Source: Saccharopolyspora soli (GTDB lineage Bacteria; Actinomycetota; Actinomycetes; Mycobacteriales; Pseudonocardiaceae). Taken from it: DNA of 64,000 bases. The DNA lies in contig NZ_JALBWV010000036.1 of the NCBI RefSeq assembly GCF_022678645.1, positions 23,582 through 87,581 on the forward strand, given 5' to 3'. The notes beneath the pieces were generated by a model. That model made no database searches. It was not told where the DNA came from and worked only from the letters and a program-made list of their open reading frames with translations. This document shows, one piece after another, positions 33,879 to 42,628 of this stretch (positions are counted from its first letter, which is position 1; each line of letters opens with the position of its first letter). Both the position numbers and the translations under genes were made by a program.

Positions 33879-34922
33879 TCAATAGTCGCGGTGGGTTATT
33901 AGTTGGGCTAGTGCGCTTAGTTCTTCGGCTGCTCTTGGGGCGGGGTCTGCTCGGCGGAGGTCGCTGAGGGCCGAGGCGAGGAGATCGTCTGCTTGGTTCT
34001 GGCTCCAGGTGCGGCCACCGGCCAGGGCGATGAGTTCGGCGCATTGGGCCAGGTCGCTGCCGGACAGCGGCTGGTCGCGGAGGTAGAGGGCGGCCAGCCG
34101 CTGACCGGCGGGCATGCCGGAGGTCAGCGCGGAAACCACCGGCAGGGTCTTCTTGCGGGTGCGCAGGTCGGAGAACACCGGTTTGCCGGTGATCGCCGGA
34201 TCGCCCCAGATGCCCAGCAGGTCGTCGACGTGTTGGAAGGCCAGACCCAGCCGTTCGCCGAAGCTGCGCAGCCGGGTGATCTGCGCGCCCTTGCCGCCCC
34301 CGAACAACGCCCCCAGCGCGCAGGCGCAGCCCAGCAGCGCCCCGGTTTTGTCGCGCGCCATGCGTTGGCATTCCGCCAGGTCCACATCCCGGCGTTCCTC
34401 GAAGTCGAGGTCGGCGGTCTGCCCGTTGATCAGGTTCAGCACGGCGGTGCTCAACGTCCGAACCGCGCTGGAAGCCTCGGGATGCCGACAGGAGACCAGC
34501 ACATCGGCGGCCAACGACAGCAGCGCATCACCGGCGAGGATGGCCGACCCGCTGCCGAACACCGTCCACGCGGTGGGGCGATGTCGACGGGTGACGTCGC
34601 CGTCCATCACATCGTCGTGCAGCAGCGAGAAGTTGTGCACCAGCTCGACCGCGACGGCGGCGGGGACCGCCGAGGCGGCATCGCCGCCGACGGCGGTGGC
34701 GGCGAGCAGCACCATCGCCGGTCGCAGCGCCTTGCCGCGGTCGGCGCGGACCGGGTTGCCGCGCTCGTCCCACCAGCCGAGGTGATAACCGGCGATCTGC
34801 TGCATCCGGTTGGGCAACCGGTCGACCGAGGTCCGCAAGGCGGGCTCGACCATCGCGCGGCTGCGCGTCAAAGCCTCGTAGGCCGCGCCCGCCTTGTTGG
34901 CGTCGTGCTGCATGGTGGCCAT
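33879..34922 (-). CDS. Polyprenyl diphosphate synthase, likely encapsulin cargo
   Basis: A 347-aa trans-isoprenyl diphosphate synthase. First Asp-rich motif: LLHDDVMDGD (Asp103-Asp107). Second: HVDDLLGIWGD (Asp233-Asp234). The lysine/arginine region GKALRPAMVLLA is also present. Phe98, five residues before the first motif, suggests a short product such as FPP or GGPP. It lies 61 bp downstream of two Family 2B encapsulin shell genes on the same strand. Polyprenyl transferases are a known cargo class of such shells. The N-terminal 25 residues are polar, but there is no long disordered cargo-loading extension. Packaging is therefore inferred from gene order alone. The ATG follows AGGGAAA. Confidence 0.85.
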   Translation of the reverse strand: MATMQHDANKAGAAYEALTRSRAMVEPALRTSVDRLPNRMQQIAGYHLGWWDERGNPVRADRGKALRPAMVLLAATAVGGDAASAVPAAVAVELVHNFSLLHDDVMDGDVTRRHRPTAWTVFGSGSAILAGDALLSLAADVLVSCRHPEASSAVRTLSTAVLNLINGQTADLDFEERRDVDLAECQRMARDKTGALLGCACALGALFGGGKGAQITRLRSFGERLGLAFQHVDDLLGIWGDPAITGKPVFSDLRTRKKTLPVVSALTSGMPAGQRLAALYLRDQPLSGSDLAQCAELIALAGGRTWSQNQADDLLASALSDLRRADPAPRAAEELSALAQLITHRDY

Positions 34923-34983
34923 CCGATTTCCCTTTCGAGCAGGCGATTTTCTTCCAAGGGCGTGTTGAGCGGCTGGGGGCGGG

Positions 34984-36384
34984 TCAGCGGGCGATTTCGA
35001 CGTGTTCGAGGACGCCGAGCGCGTCCGGAACCAGTACCGCGGCGGAGAAGTAGGTGCTGACCAGGTAGGAGATCACTGCCTGTTCGCTGATGCCGGTGAA
35101 CCGGACGTTGAGGCCGGGGCGGTATTCGTCGGGGATCCCGGTCTGCTGCAGGCCGATGACGCCGTGGTCCTCCTCGCCGGTGCGCAGCACCAGGATGGAA
35201 CTGGTGCCGTCGGCGGTGATCGGGATCTTGTCGCTGGGCAGGATCGGTACGCCCCGCCAGGCGTGCACCTGGCGGCCCTGCGCGGTCGCGGTCTGCGGGT
35301 AGATGCCGCGCCGGTTGCACTCCCGGCCGAAGGCGGCGATCGTCCTGGGGTGGGCCAGGAAGAACCGCGACTTGCGGCGTCGGGACAGCAGTTCGTCGAG
35401 GTCGTCGGGGGTGGGTGGGCCGGTGCGGGTGTGGATGCGCTGCCGCAGGTCGGCGTTGTGCAGCAGGCCGAAGTCGCGGTTGTTGATCAGTTCGTGCTCC
35501 TGGCGTTCACGCAGCGCTTCGATGGTAAGCCGCAACTGCTGCTCGGTCTGGTTCATCGGTTGGTTGTAGAGGTCGGCGACACGGGTGTGCACCCGGAGAA
35601 CTGTTTGGGCCACGGCGAGTTCGTACTCGCGCGGTGCCAGTTCGTAGTCCACGTAGGTCCCGAGCAGCCGCGGTTCACCGGAGTGCCCGGAGGTGATTTC
35701 GATGTCGGCTTCGCCCTGCCGGTTCTGCGGTGGCGCGGGGTTGTCGTGGTTCGCGGCGATGTGCGTTCGCAGCCGGTCGAACTGGTTGTTCACCTCCAGC
35801 AACGCCTGGCGGCTCAGGATCAGCGCGGTGCACGGGGTGACCGCCTTGAACGTGCTGTCCCATGTGGACTGATCGGTGGCCAGCACCTGTCCGCCGAAGA
35901 ACTCCCCGTCGGCGAGCACGTCGAGCACCGTGTCGGCGCCGTATTCACCGGTGCCGACGCGGTTCACCTTGCCATGCGCGATGAGCACCAGCTGGCCTGC
36001 GGGCCGCCCGGCGGTCGCGATGACCTGCCCCGCCTCGAACTCCTGCTGCACGAACCGATCGGCCAACGCGCTCAGCGCCGCGTCGTCGTCGAATCCGCGC
36101 AGCAATGGAAGTTCGCCCAACTCCTGGGGGATGACCTGCACCTGGGCACCGGTGTTGGTGAAGGTGATCCGCCCGTCGCCGACCGCGCAGGTCAACCGGC
36201 GGTTCACCCGGTAAGTGCCCGCTGTGAGGTTCACCCACGGCAGCATGCGAAGCAGCCAGCGCGAAGTGGTGCCCTGCATCTGCGGCTGCGACTTGGTCGT
36301 CGTCGACAGCTTCCGCGCCGCCGCGGTGCTCAGGCTCAGCGCGGTCTGGTCCGGCACGTCCAGCTCCGGATCTGTGACGGTCAC
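34984..36384 (-). CDS. Family 2B encapsulin shell protein, paralogue 2
   Basis: A 466-aa HK97-fold nanocompartment shell protein. Typical family segments are SRWLLRMLPWV and YRVNRRL near the N-terminus, GTYVDYELAPREYELAVAQT, RVADLYNQPMNQTEQQLRL and the C-terminal GIPDEYRPGLNVRFTGI. A cyclic-nucleotide-binding-like insert covers about residues 100-205 (AGQVIATAGRPAGQLVLIAHGK, LADGEFFGGQVL). The Arg that contacts cNMP phosphate is not visible. The GTG at 36384 has AAGGAG eleven bases upstream. Nearer in-frame GTGs are too close to it. Residues around LLSRRRKSRFF differ from the paralogue. Often annotated only as a Crp-like protein. Confidence 0.87.
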   Translation of the reverse strand: MTVTDPELDVPDQTALSLSTAAARKLSTTTKSQPQMQGTTSRWLLRMLPWVNLTAGTYRVNRRLTCAVGDGRITFTNTGAQVQVIPQELGELPLLRGFDDDAALSALADRFVQQEFEAGQVIATAGRPAGQLVLIAHGKVNRVGTGEYGADTVLDVLADGEFFGGQVLATDQSTWDSTFKAVTPCTALILSRQALLEVNNQFDRLRTHIAANHDNPAPPQNRQGEADIEITSGHSGEPRLLGTYVDYELAPREYELAVAQTVLRVHTRVADLYNQPMNQTEQQLRLTIEALRERQEHELINNRDFGLLHNADLRQRIHTRTGPPTPDDLDELLSRRRKSRFFLAHPRTIAAFGRECNRRGIYPQTATAQGRQVHAWRGVPILPSDKIPITADGTSSILVLRTGEEDHGVIGLQQTGIPDEYRPGLNVRFTGISEQAVISYLVSTYFSAAVLVPDALGVLEHVEIAR

Positions 36385-36413
36385 GATGTCCACTGCTCCT
36401 TTGATCTTGCTTT

Positions 36414-36610
36414 TGAAGCGGCGTAGCCGCTTAGCCACGTACGCAACTTGCACCGCCGCGGGTTCTCAGACTGTGCCCACTGGCGTTCTCTGGGAGGACC
36501 TACCTCGACGTGGTGTATTGGGCATACCTGATGTCGGGGATCCCGGACCGAGACGGCGTGTGAGGTTCCGCTACCCGCACCGCTACGCAAAACGAGTTCG
36601 AAGACAGGCT
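36414..36610 (+). repeat. Long hairpin repeat, copy 3, between the two shell genes
   Basis: About 197 bp with the mini-hairpin AAGCGGC-GTA-GCCGCTT (36416-36432) and the core GTGGTGTATTGGGCATACC. Its arms are the most diverged of the five copies. It fills the whole gap between the two encapsulin genes. One end is five bases from the upstream shell stop codon, and the other is next to the RBS of the downstream shell gene. It could tune the ratio of the two shell proteins. Confidence 0.75.
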
Positions 36611-36614
36611 GTTC

Positions 36615-38027
36615 TCAGCCGTCGCGGCCGAGTTCGACGTGTTCGAGCACCCCGATCGCATCGGGAACCAGGACGGCCGCCGAGTAGTAGGCGCTGACCA
36701 GGTACGAGATGACCGCCTGCTCGTTGACTCCCATGAACCGCACCGAAAGGCCGGGCCGGTACTCGTCCGGAATGCCGGTCTGGTGCAGGCCGATGACGCC
36801 CTGGCTCTGCTCGCCGGTGCGCATCAGCAGGATGGAACTGGTGCGGGTCTTGCTGACGTGCAGCTTGTTGCACGGCAAGACCGGCACGCCGCGCCAGGCC
36901 GGTACCTGGTGGCCGTGCAGGTCGATGCTCTGCGGGTAGATGCCGCGACGGCTGCACTCCTGTCCGAATGCCGCGATGGTGCGCGGATGGGCCAGGAAGA
37001 ACCCCGGGTCCTTCCACACCAGCGTCAGCAACTCGTCGAGGTCGTCGGGGGTGGGTGGGCCGGTGCGGGTGTGGATGCGCTGCCGCAGGTCGGCGTTGTG
37101 CAGCAGGCCGAATTCGCGGTTGTTGACCAGTTCTTCTTCCTGGCGTTCGCGCAGTGCCTCGATGGTCAGCCGCAACTGCTGCTCGGTCTGGTTCATCGGT
37201 TGGTTGTAGAGGTCGGCGACGCGACTGTGCACGCGGAGGATCGTTTGCGCGACGCTTAGTTCGTACTCGCGCGGTGCGAGCTCGTAGTCCACATAGGTCC
37301 CGGTGAGCGAGGGCTCGCCCTCGTGCCCGGAGGCGATCTCGATGTCCGCCTCACCGTGCGGGTTGTGCGGGCGTTTCGGCGCCGACAGCGTCTGTCGCAG
37401 GTGTTCGCGAAGCGACTCGGACTGGCCGTTCATCTCCTGGAAGGTCTGCTGCCGCAGGGTGAGCACGGTGCACTGCGTGACCGCTTTGAACGTCGCGTCC
37501 CAGGTGGCGGATTCGCCGCCGAGCAGCTGTGCGCCGAAGTAGTCGCCGTCGGCGAGCACGCCGAGCACCGTGTCGTCGCCGTACTCGCCGGTGCCGATCT
37601 TGTTGACCTTGCCGTGCGCGATCAGGATCACCTGGTCCGCGGGCTGCCCGGCGGTCGCGATGACCTGGCCCGGCGCGAACTCCTGCTGCACGAAGCGCTC
37701 CGCCAGCGCGTTCAGCGCCGCGTCGTCGTCGAATCCGCGCAGCAGCGGGAGTTCGCGCAGTTCCTGCGGGATGATCCGCACGTCGGCGCCGGTGTTGCTG
37801 AAGGTGAGTCGGCCGTCGCCGAGGGTGTAGCTCAGCCGTCGGTTGACCCGGTACACGCCGCCGGTGGCCTGCACCCACGGCAGCATGCGCAGCAGCCAGC
37901 GCGACGTGATGCCCTGCATCTGCGGGGCGGATTTGGTCGTGGTGGCCAGGTTCCGCGCCGCCGTCGTGCTCAGGCTCAGTTGCGGTACCTCGGCCTCGCC
38001 GGTGTTGAGCGGTTCGGTCGCAGTCAC
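36615..38027 (-). CDS. Family 2B encapsulin shell protein, paralogue 1
   Basis: A 470-aa shell protein, first gene of the nanocompartment operon. It shares with paralogue 2 the N-terminal SLSTTAARNLATTTKSAPQMQG, RWLLRMLPWV, the HK97-type EYELSVAQT and RVADLYNQPMNQTEQQLRL segments, and the cNMP-domain-like insert (VIATAGQPADQVILIAHGK, LADGDYFGAQLL). The region LLTLVWKDPGFFLAHP is the usual family form, altered in paralogue 2. GTG 38027 is aligned with the paralogue start and is preferred to the ATG at 38045, which lacks an RBS. The promoter should lie in the 590-bp region upstream. Confidence 0.87.
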   Translation of the reverse strand: MTATEPLNTGEAEVPQLSLSTTAARNLATTTKSAPQMQGITSRWLLRMLPWVQATGGVYRVNRRLSYTLGDGRLTFSNTGADVRIIPQELRELPLLRGFDDDAALNALAERFVQQEFAPGQVIATAGQPADQVILIAHGKVNKIGTGEYGDDTVLGVLADGDYFGAQLLGGESATWDATFKAVTQCTVLTLRQQTFQEMNGQSESLREHLRQTLSAPKRPHNPHGEADIEIASGHEGEPSLTGTYVDYELAPREYELSVAQTILRVHSRVADLYNQPMNQTEQQLRLTIEALRERQEEELVNNREFGLLHNADLRQRIHTRTGPPTPDDLDELLTLVWKDPGFFLAHPRTIAAFGQECSRRGIYPQSIDLHGHQVPAWRGVPVLPCNKLHVSKTRTSSILLMRTGEQSQGVIGLHQTGIPDEYRPGLSVRFMGVNEQAVISYLVSAYYSAAVLVPDAIGVLEHVELGRDG

Positions 38028-38619
38028 GCCAATACCACCAATCATCTTGGTTCGCGGAGAGCGGCAGAAAAATCCGAATCGTGATTGCCCAGAATTGGGA
38101 ATGTCGGAATGGGAATACTCGAAGCGCCGGATTTGCGACGCTGTTTTGTGCTGTCGACGGCGACGTTAGCATCGCCGATCTCGGTCGTACAGTCACCCGA
38201 AAGTGCCGCCTGTGCGGCCGAGTTCGGTGCTGCGCACGTCGTGTAGATCACCTGAAATGCGGCTTGCGCAAAACGCTGCGTAATCACCACCGGCGCTCGA
38301 ATCCGATATTCGACCGACCCCGGTCCCACTCGTGCCGGGCAAATGCCGATTGTTTGGAATATTCCCCGAGTTGATTGGTCCGGCCGGGCGATGATGTTCG
38401 CGGTCTCGGATTCCGCAAATCGGGTTATCCGTGTTTCGGCGATCGACGGGTACTGTTCGGGACGCAGTTGAGTTCGGGTTCTTCCCGGTGGTTCTTCGGG
38501 AACTCTGAAATCGCGTCGACCGGGCGGGAACCACGCCCACGGCTTGAGTTCGGGAGGCGGGGGAGCGTGTTCGAACGCGGCGCCCAGTTGGTGTGCGGTA
38601 CTCGGAGGTCGATGTCGTC
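38028..38619. other. Divergent intergenic region of the encapsulin operon, no gene seen
   Basis: About 590 bp with lower GC than its surroundings and many TTCG/GAAT words. None of the open frames has a plausible start or protein-like composition. It contains the palindrome GGAATATTCC (38356-38365). It probably holds the promoters of the encapsulin operon (minus) and of the XRE operon (plus). Confidence 0.5.
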
Positions 38620-38880
38620 GTGAAGTGGAATCTGCGGCTGGTCGCGGCCCAACGCGGCATCTGGAAGGCCACCGAAATGCAACGTCGGCTCGCCGAGCGG
38701 GGACTGGTGATCTCCGCCGGGAAGATGTCCGGGCTGTGGTCGAAAACCCCGGCCAGCCTGAAGCTCGACGACCTGGACGTGATCTGCGCGGTGCTCGGTT
38801 GCGAAGTCGGGGAACTGCTGGCGGCCGAGGCGCCCCGGATCGGGGTGCGTGGTGAATCCGCGGCCGGAGGCGCGGAATGA
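38620..38880 (+). CDS. XRE/Cro-type HTH regulator
   Basis: An 86-aa protein that is essentially one DNA-binding domain. It begins MKWNLRLVAAQRGIWKATEM, then RRLAERGLVISAGKMSGLWSKTPASLKLDDLDVICAVLGCEVGELL. The five-helix pattern ending 'VICAVLGCEVGELL' is typical of the small XRE family. The start is GTG 38620 with GGAGG upstream. The stop overlaps the next ATG. It is the first gene of a three-gene operon divergent from the encapsulin genes and may regulate one or both. Confidence 0.8.
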   Translation: MKWNLRLVAAQRGIWKATEMQRRLAERGLVISAGKMSGLWSKTPASLKLDDLDVICAVLGCEVGELLAAEAPRIGVRGESAAGGAE

Positions 38881-39644
38881 GCATCTACCTCAACGGGTTG
38901 ATCTGGGTGTTGAGCGCGTCGGTGGTGGCTGCGCTGATCGGCTACCTGGTGCGCCGCCTTGGGCAAGACGAGGGACGGCCGAGCAACAACGACGCGGCCG
39001 GTCAGGTGTTCACCATCGTGAGTGGTCTGCAGGCCGTGGTGCTCGCCTTCGTCCTGGTGACGCTGTTCGACACCGTCAGCGACGCGCGGGAGGGCGTCTA
39101 CCGGGAGGCGCAGAGCCTGGTTTCGGTTGCCTGGGCGGTGGATTCGCTGTCCGCCTCGGCCGGTGCGGACGTGCGCGAAGTCAGCGCGCGATACCTGCAC
39201 ACAGTCATCGACCAGGAGTGGCCGATCATGCGGCGGGGCGAGAAGGTGACCGGACCGGGTTGGGCGCAGCTGGACCAGGTGCGTGCCGCGGCGCTGAGGG
39301 CGCCGGCTGAGGGCGAGTTCCTGGAGGACCGCAAGACCGAGGCGGCGACCCAGCTCGGCCAGGTTTACCAGGAGCGGCACGAGCGGCTCAACAGGGCCTT
39401 CGACCGCGATGTGGTGGCCGTGGTGTGGTTCGTGCTGATCGTGGGCAGCGTGGCGTGCGTCCTGCTGCCGAACCTCTTCGGCGGCACCAGGTTGTTCCCG
39501 CACATCGTGCTGGTGTCCACATTGGCCGCGGCGCTGGCGATGCTGTTGTTCGCGATCTTCCAGCTGCAGAACCCGTTCAGCGGTGGCTCGCGGATCAGTC
39601 CGGAAGCGTTCGACTGGGCACTTGAGCGGCTGGGGCGGAGTTGA
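38877..39644 (+). CDS. DUF4239 family membrane protein
   Basis: A 255-aa integral membrane protein of a family of unknown function. Helices are at about residues 5-25 and 45-65, plus two near the C-terminus (VAVVWFVLIVGSVACVLLPNLF and IVLVSTLAAALAMLLFAIFQLQNPFSGG). A cytosolic or extracytoplasmic helical region lies between them. The last motif LQNPFSGG is typical of DUF4239 proteins. It is translationally coupled on both sides (ATGA upstream, TGATG downstream). Confidence 0.8.
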   Translation: MSIYLNGLIWVLSASVVAALIGYLVRRLGQDEGRPSNNDAAGQVFTIVSGLQAVVLAFVLVTLFDTVSDAREGVYREAQSLVSVAWAVDSLSASAGADVREVSARYLHTVIDQEWPIMRRGEKVTGPGWAQLDQVRAAALRAPAEGEFLEDRKTEAATQLGQVYQERHERLNRAFDRDVVAVVWFVLIVGSVACVLLPNLFGGTRLFPHIVLVSTLAAALAMLLFAIFQLQNPFSGGSRISPEAFDWALERLGRS

Positions 39645-40717
39645 TGTGGTGGCGGGTCGCGACGACGTCGGCCGCCCTGGTGCTGGTCGCGTCGGCGACC
39701 TGGGTGGTGTTGGCCGAAGCGGCCCCGGCGTGCACGATGCTCCAGGCCCGCAACACCGCAACGACTTCCGCGCTGCACCGGGTGGAGTTGCCCGCTGCGG
39801 AGAGCACTGCGCTGGGCGAGTTGGACTACCGGTTGAACGCGCTCGGGTATGCCGATTCGCAGGGGGTGGTGTACGGCATCGCCGAGCCCGGCCGTGTGGT
39901 GACCTTGAGCCCTACCGGTCAGGTGCGGGACCTGGGACCGGTGCGGGCTGCCCACTCTGATGCCCGGCGGCACCGGTTCGCCGCGCCAACGGCCGGTGCC
40001 GTTGCAGGAAACCGTTGGTACGTCCAGGAGAACGGCCATCTCGACGTAGTCGACATCGATCCGGCCAGTCGCACCTACCTCAGCGTCGTGTCGACGACGG
40101 AGCTGCGACCGTGGCACTGGCGGTTCTCGCTCGACGACTTCGACGTGGACCGGGTGGATGGCGAGTTGTACGGCGTCCTGACCTATTCGGACGCTGCGGC
40201 GGTAGTGCGGATCGACCGGGACAGCGGGCGGGTCGAGAAGCTGGTAGTCGTGCCGGGGCTGCCACCGAGCGACTACGGATCGGTGGTGATCGGCCCGGAC
40301 CGGGCGCTGTACGTGACCGCCAACGAGGTCGGCGGGCTGTATCGGGTGGGTCGTGATGGCTCGGTGGCCAAGTTGGCGGTCTTCCCGCCGATGTCGAGCT
40401 CGGACGCCGCCGGTTGTCTGCGCCAGGTCCCACTCCCGCCACCGACCAGCACCGCGCCGACCACCACCACAACACCCACCACAACGGCACCGCCGACATC
40501 GCGGCCGTCCACCCGAAGTCCAACACCTTCGAACGAACCGAGCCCGACGGCGCCGCCGCCGACAACACGGGCCCCGGAACCAGACGACGCAACAGCGACC
40601 CAGGAACCCGAATCCGAGAGTTCGGACGACGACACCAGGGAGAAGCGCCGCTGGGCCCTGGCCGCACTGCTCCTGCTGATCGGCGGCAGCGCGGCGGTGC
40701 GAGGTCTCGGCCGTTGA
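39644..40717 (+). CDS. Secreted, membrane-anchored propeller-like protein with Thr/Pro linker
   Basis: A 357-aa protein with an N-terminal signal sequence (LVLVASATWVVLAEAAPA). About 230 residues of repeated strand patterns follow (LGYADSQGVVYGI, RDLGPVRAAHSD, FDVDRVDGELYGVLTYSD, SVVIGPDRALYVTANEVGGLYRV) like NHL/DUF6923 beta-propellers. A roughly 75-residue Thr/Pro/Ser-rich linker (about residues 262-335) leads to a C-terminal helix, RRWALAALLLLIGG. It should therefore sit outside the membrane on a stalk. The function is unknown. It is the last gene of the XRE-DUF4239 operon. Confidence 0.7.
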   Translation: MWWRVATTSAALVLVASATWVVLAEAAPACTMLQARNTATTSALHRVELPAAESTALGELDYRLNALGYADSQGVVYGIAEPGRVVTLSPTGQVRDLGPVRAAHSDARRHRFAAPTAGAVAGNRWYVQENGHLDVVDIDPASRTYLSVVSTTELRPWHWRFSLDDFDVDRVDGELYGVLTYSDAAAVVRIDRDSGRVEKLVVVPGLPPSDYGSVVIGPDRALYVTANEVGGLYRVGRDGSVAKLAVFPPMSSSDAAGCLRQVPLPPPTSTAPTTTTTPTTTAPPTSRPSTRSPTPSNEPSPTAPPPTTRAPEPDDATATQEPESESSDDDTREKRRWALAALLLLIGGSAAVRGLGR

Positions 40718-40909
40718 TCCCAGCGGGATCTCGCCGAGCTGCTGGGCTTCGTCGGCAACGAACTGGTCGCCCACCACCGTTAAAAGAGCGTTTCTGGCCG
40801 CATTTCGTGATGATGCGCCGGTAAACAACGGCCTCAGCACCCGTTGAGATCTACCGCTCGCGTGTTCGGCTGCGTAGCCTCCCGCAAGTCCGCGACTTGG
40901 GAGGTAGCG

Positions 40910-42400
40910 ATGGCTGTGCCGGAGCCGGATCGGGCCGAACTGCAAGCCGCAGCAGCCGAATTGGGGCTTGACCTCGATGACGCGGCTGCCGACGCGTACT
41001 TGGCGCTCATCGCTCCGAACGTCGCGGCTTACCAAGTGGTCGACGGGCTTTCGGAGCCTGTGGGGGAAATCCCGCAACGCGCGTGGATCAAGCCTGCCGA
41101 CAACCCGCTGGGTGCGTGGTTCGTGCGCACTGAATTGCGCACCCGCGACGACGGCCCGCTGGCGGACCGCACCGTTGTGCTCAAGGACAACGTTTGCCTC
41201 GCCGGGCTTCCGATGATGAACGGCGCGTCGACGCTGCACGGCTACGTGCCGGATGTCGACGCGACGGTGGTGGCCAGATTGCTCGATGCCGGTGCGACCA
41301 TCGCGGGGAAGGCGCACTGCGAGTACTTCTGCTTCTCCGGCGGCTCGCACACCAACGCGACCGGGCACGTCCGCAATCCGCACAAGCCGACGCACGCCGC
41401 CGGGGGTTCCTCGTCGGGCTCGGCGGCGCTCGTCGCGGCTGGCGAGGTGGACCTGGCGATCGGCGGGGATCAGGGTGGTTCGATCCGGATTCCCTCGGCG
41501 TGGTGCGGCACGGTCGGGATGAAGCCGACGCACGGACTGGTGCCCTACACCGGGATCATGCCGATCGAGGCGACCATCGACCACACCGGTCCGATCACCG
41601 CCAACGTCGCGGACAACGCGCTGATGCTGGAGGTGATCGCCGGTTCGGACGGGCTCGATCCGCGACAGGTCGGTGTCCGCACCGACGAGTACACGCGGGC
41701 CCTCACCGGTGATTGCGCTGGCTTGCGAATCGGGCTGGTGCGGGAAGGTTTCGGCACCGCCGGAGCGGAGCCCGACGTCGACGAGGCGGTGCGCGAGGCC
41801 GCGGGCGTGCTGGCGGGGGCGGGCGCGAAGGTCGCCGAGGTCTCGGTGCCGCTGCACAGTTCGGGATTGGCGATCTGGAACCCGATCGCCCTCGAAGGAC
41901 ACGTGTGGCAAATGCTGCTCGGCAACGGATTCGGCATGAACTGGCGCGGCCAGTACGTGACGAGCTTGCTGGAGGCGATGCGCGGCTGGCAGGACCGGGC
42001 TGATGAGTTCAGCGAATCGCTGAAGGTGTCGATGTTGGCCGGGAACGTGTTCCGGCGCCGCTACGGCGGTGCCACCTACGCCAAGGCGCAGAACCTGGTC
42101 CGCACCCTGACCGCCGCTTACGACGCGGCACTGGCGGACTTCGACGTGCTGCTCATGCCGACCCTGCCGATGAAGGCGACGCCGCTGCCGCCCGTGGACG
42201 CACCGCGCGAGCTGGTCATCGAGCGCGCCTTCGAGATGATCGGCAACACAGCGCCGTTCGACGCGACCGGCCACCCGGCGTTGACCCTGCCCTGCGCGAC
42301 CAGCGACGACCTGCCGATCGGCATGATGCTGATCGGCCGCCACTGGGACGAAGCAACCCTCTACCGCGCCGCCCACGCCTTCGAAACCCGCACGTCGTAG
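40910..42400 (+). CDS. Amidase signature family amidohydrolase
   Basis: A 496-aa amidase with the Ser-Ser-Lys triad. The lysine is in VVLKDNVCLAG, the cis-Ser in the glycine-serine loop AAGGSSSGSAALVAAG, and the nucleophile in GGDQGGSIRIPSAWCG. The cytoplasmic enzyme hydrolyses a primary amide to acid and ammonia. ATG 40910 follows GGGAGG. It lies 2 kb before an Lrp-controlled operon with a PuuE-type deacetylase and could be the half-amidase of a cyclic-imide pathway. That link is speculative. A long hairpin repeat follows. Confidence 0.88.
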   Translation: MAVPEPDRAELQAAAAELGLDLDDAAADAYLALIAPNVAAYQVVDGLSEPVGEIPQRAWIKPADNPLGAWFVRTELRTRDDGPLADRTVVLKDNVCLAGLPMMNGASTLHGYVPDVDATVVARLLDAGATIAGKAHCEYFCFSGGSHTNATGHVRNPHKPTHAAGGSSSGSAALVAAGEVDLAIGGDQGGSIRIPSAWCGTVGMKPTHGLVPYTGIMPIEATIDHTGPITANVADNALMLEVIAGSDGLDPRQVGVRTDEYTRALTGDCAGLRIGLVREGFGTAGAEPDVDEAVREAAGVLAGAGAKVAEVSVPLHSSGLAIWNPIALEGHVWQMLLGNGFGMNWRGQYVTSLLEAMRGWQDRADEFSESLKVSMLAGNVFRRRYGGATYAKAQNLVRTLTAAYDAALADFDVLLMPTLPMKATPLPPVDAPRELVIERAFEMIGNTAPFDATGHPALTLPCATSDDLPIGMMLIGRHWDEATLYRAAHAFETRTS

Positions 42401-42429
42401 AGGCGCGCTGGTCTTTGTTCTTGTTTTTT

Positions 42430-42601
42430 TGAAGCGGCGCTTAGCCCACCTACGCAGCTGGCACCGCTGCGGGTTCTCAAACGTCGTCTCGGGAGGACAG
42501 CCACGACGTGGTGTATTGGACATACATGATGTCGGGGATCCGGGACCGAGACGGCGTCTGAGGTTCCGCTACCCGCACCGCAAAGCAAAACGAGTTCGAA
42601 T
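42430..42601 (+). repeat. Long hairpin repeat, copy 4
   Basis: About 172 bp. The mini-hairpin has lost its loop and half an arm (AAGCGGCGCTT). The main arms CTCAAACGTCGTCTCGG and CCGAGACGGCGTCTGAG remain, as does the core GTGTATTGGACATACATG. It lies between the amidase gene and a truncated transporter gene, next to the truncation point. Confidence 0.78.
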
Positions 42602-42628
42602 GCATATTTCTGAGTTGTTACCTCAGAA

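Noticed and set aside
34984..38027. Annotating the two shell genes as Crp/Fnr transcription regulators
   Set aside because: The cNMP-like part is an insert in a 470-aa HK97-type protein. There is no helix-turn-helix, and the rest matches Family 2B encapsulins.
33879..38027. Prophage capsid remnant
   Set aside because: The shell proteins have the HK97 fold, but no terminase, portal, protease, tail or integrase gene is near. A prenyl synthase is the operon partner.
39365..42523. A 1052-aa minus-strand open frame
   Set aside because: It is the antisense shadow of the propeller and amidase genes. Its translation is rich in Arg, His and Gln without domains, and it runs through two unrelated genes and a repeat.
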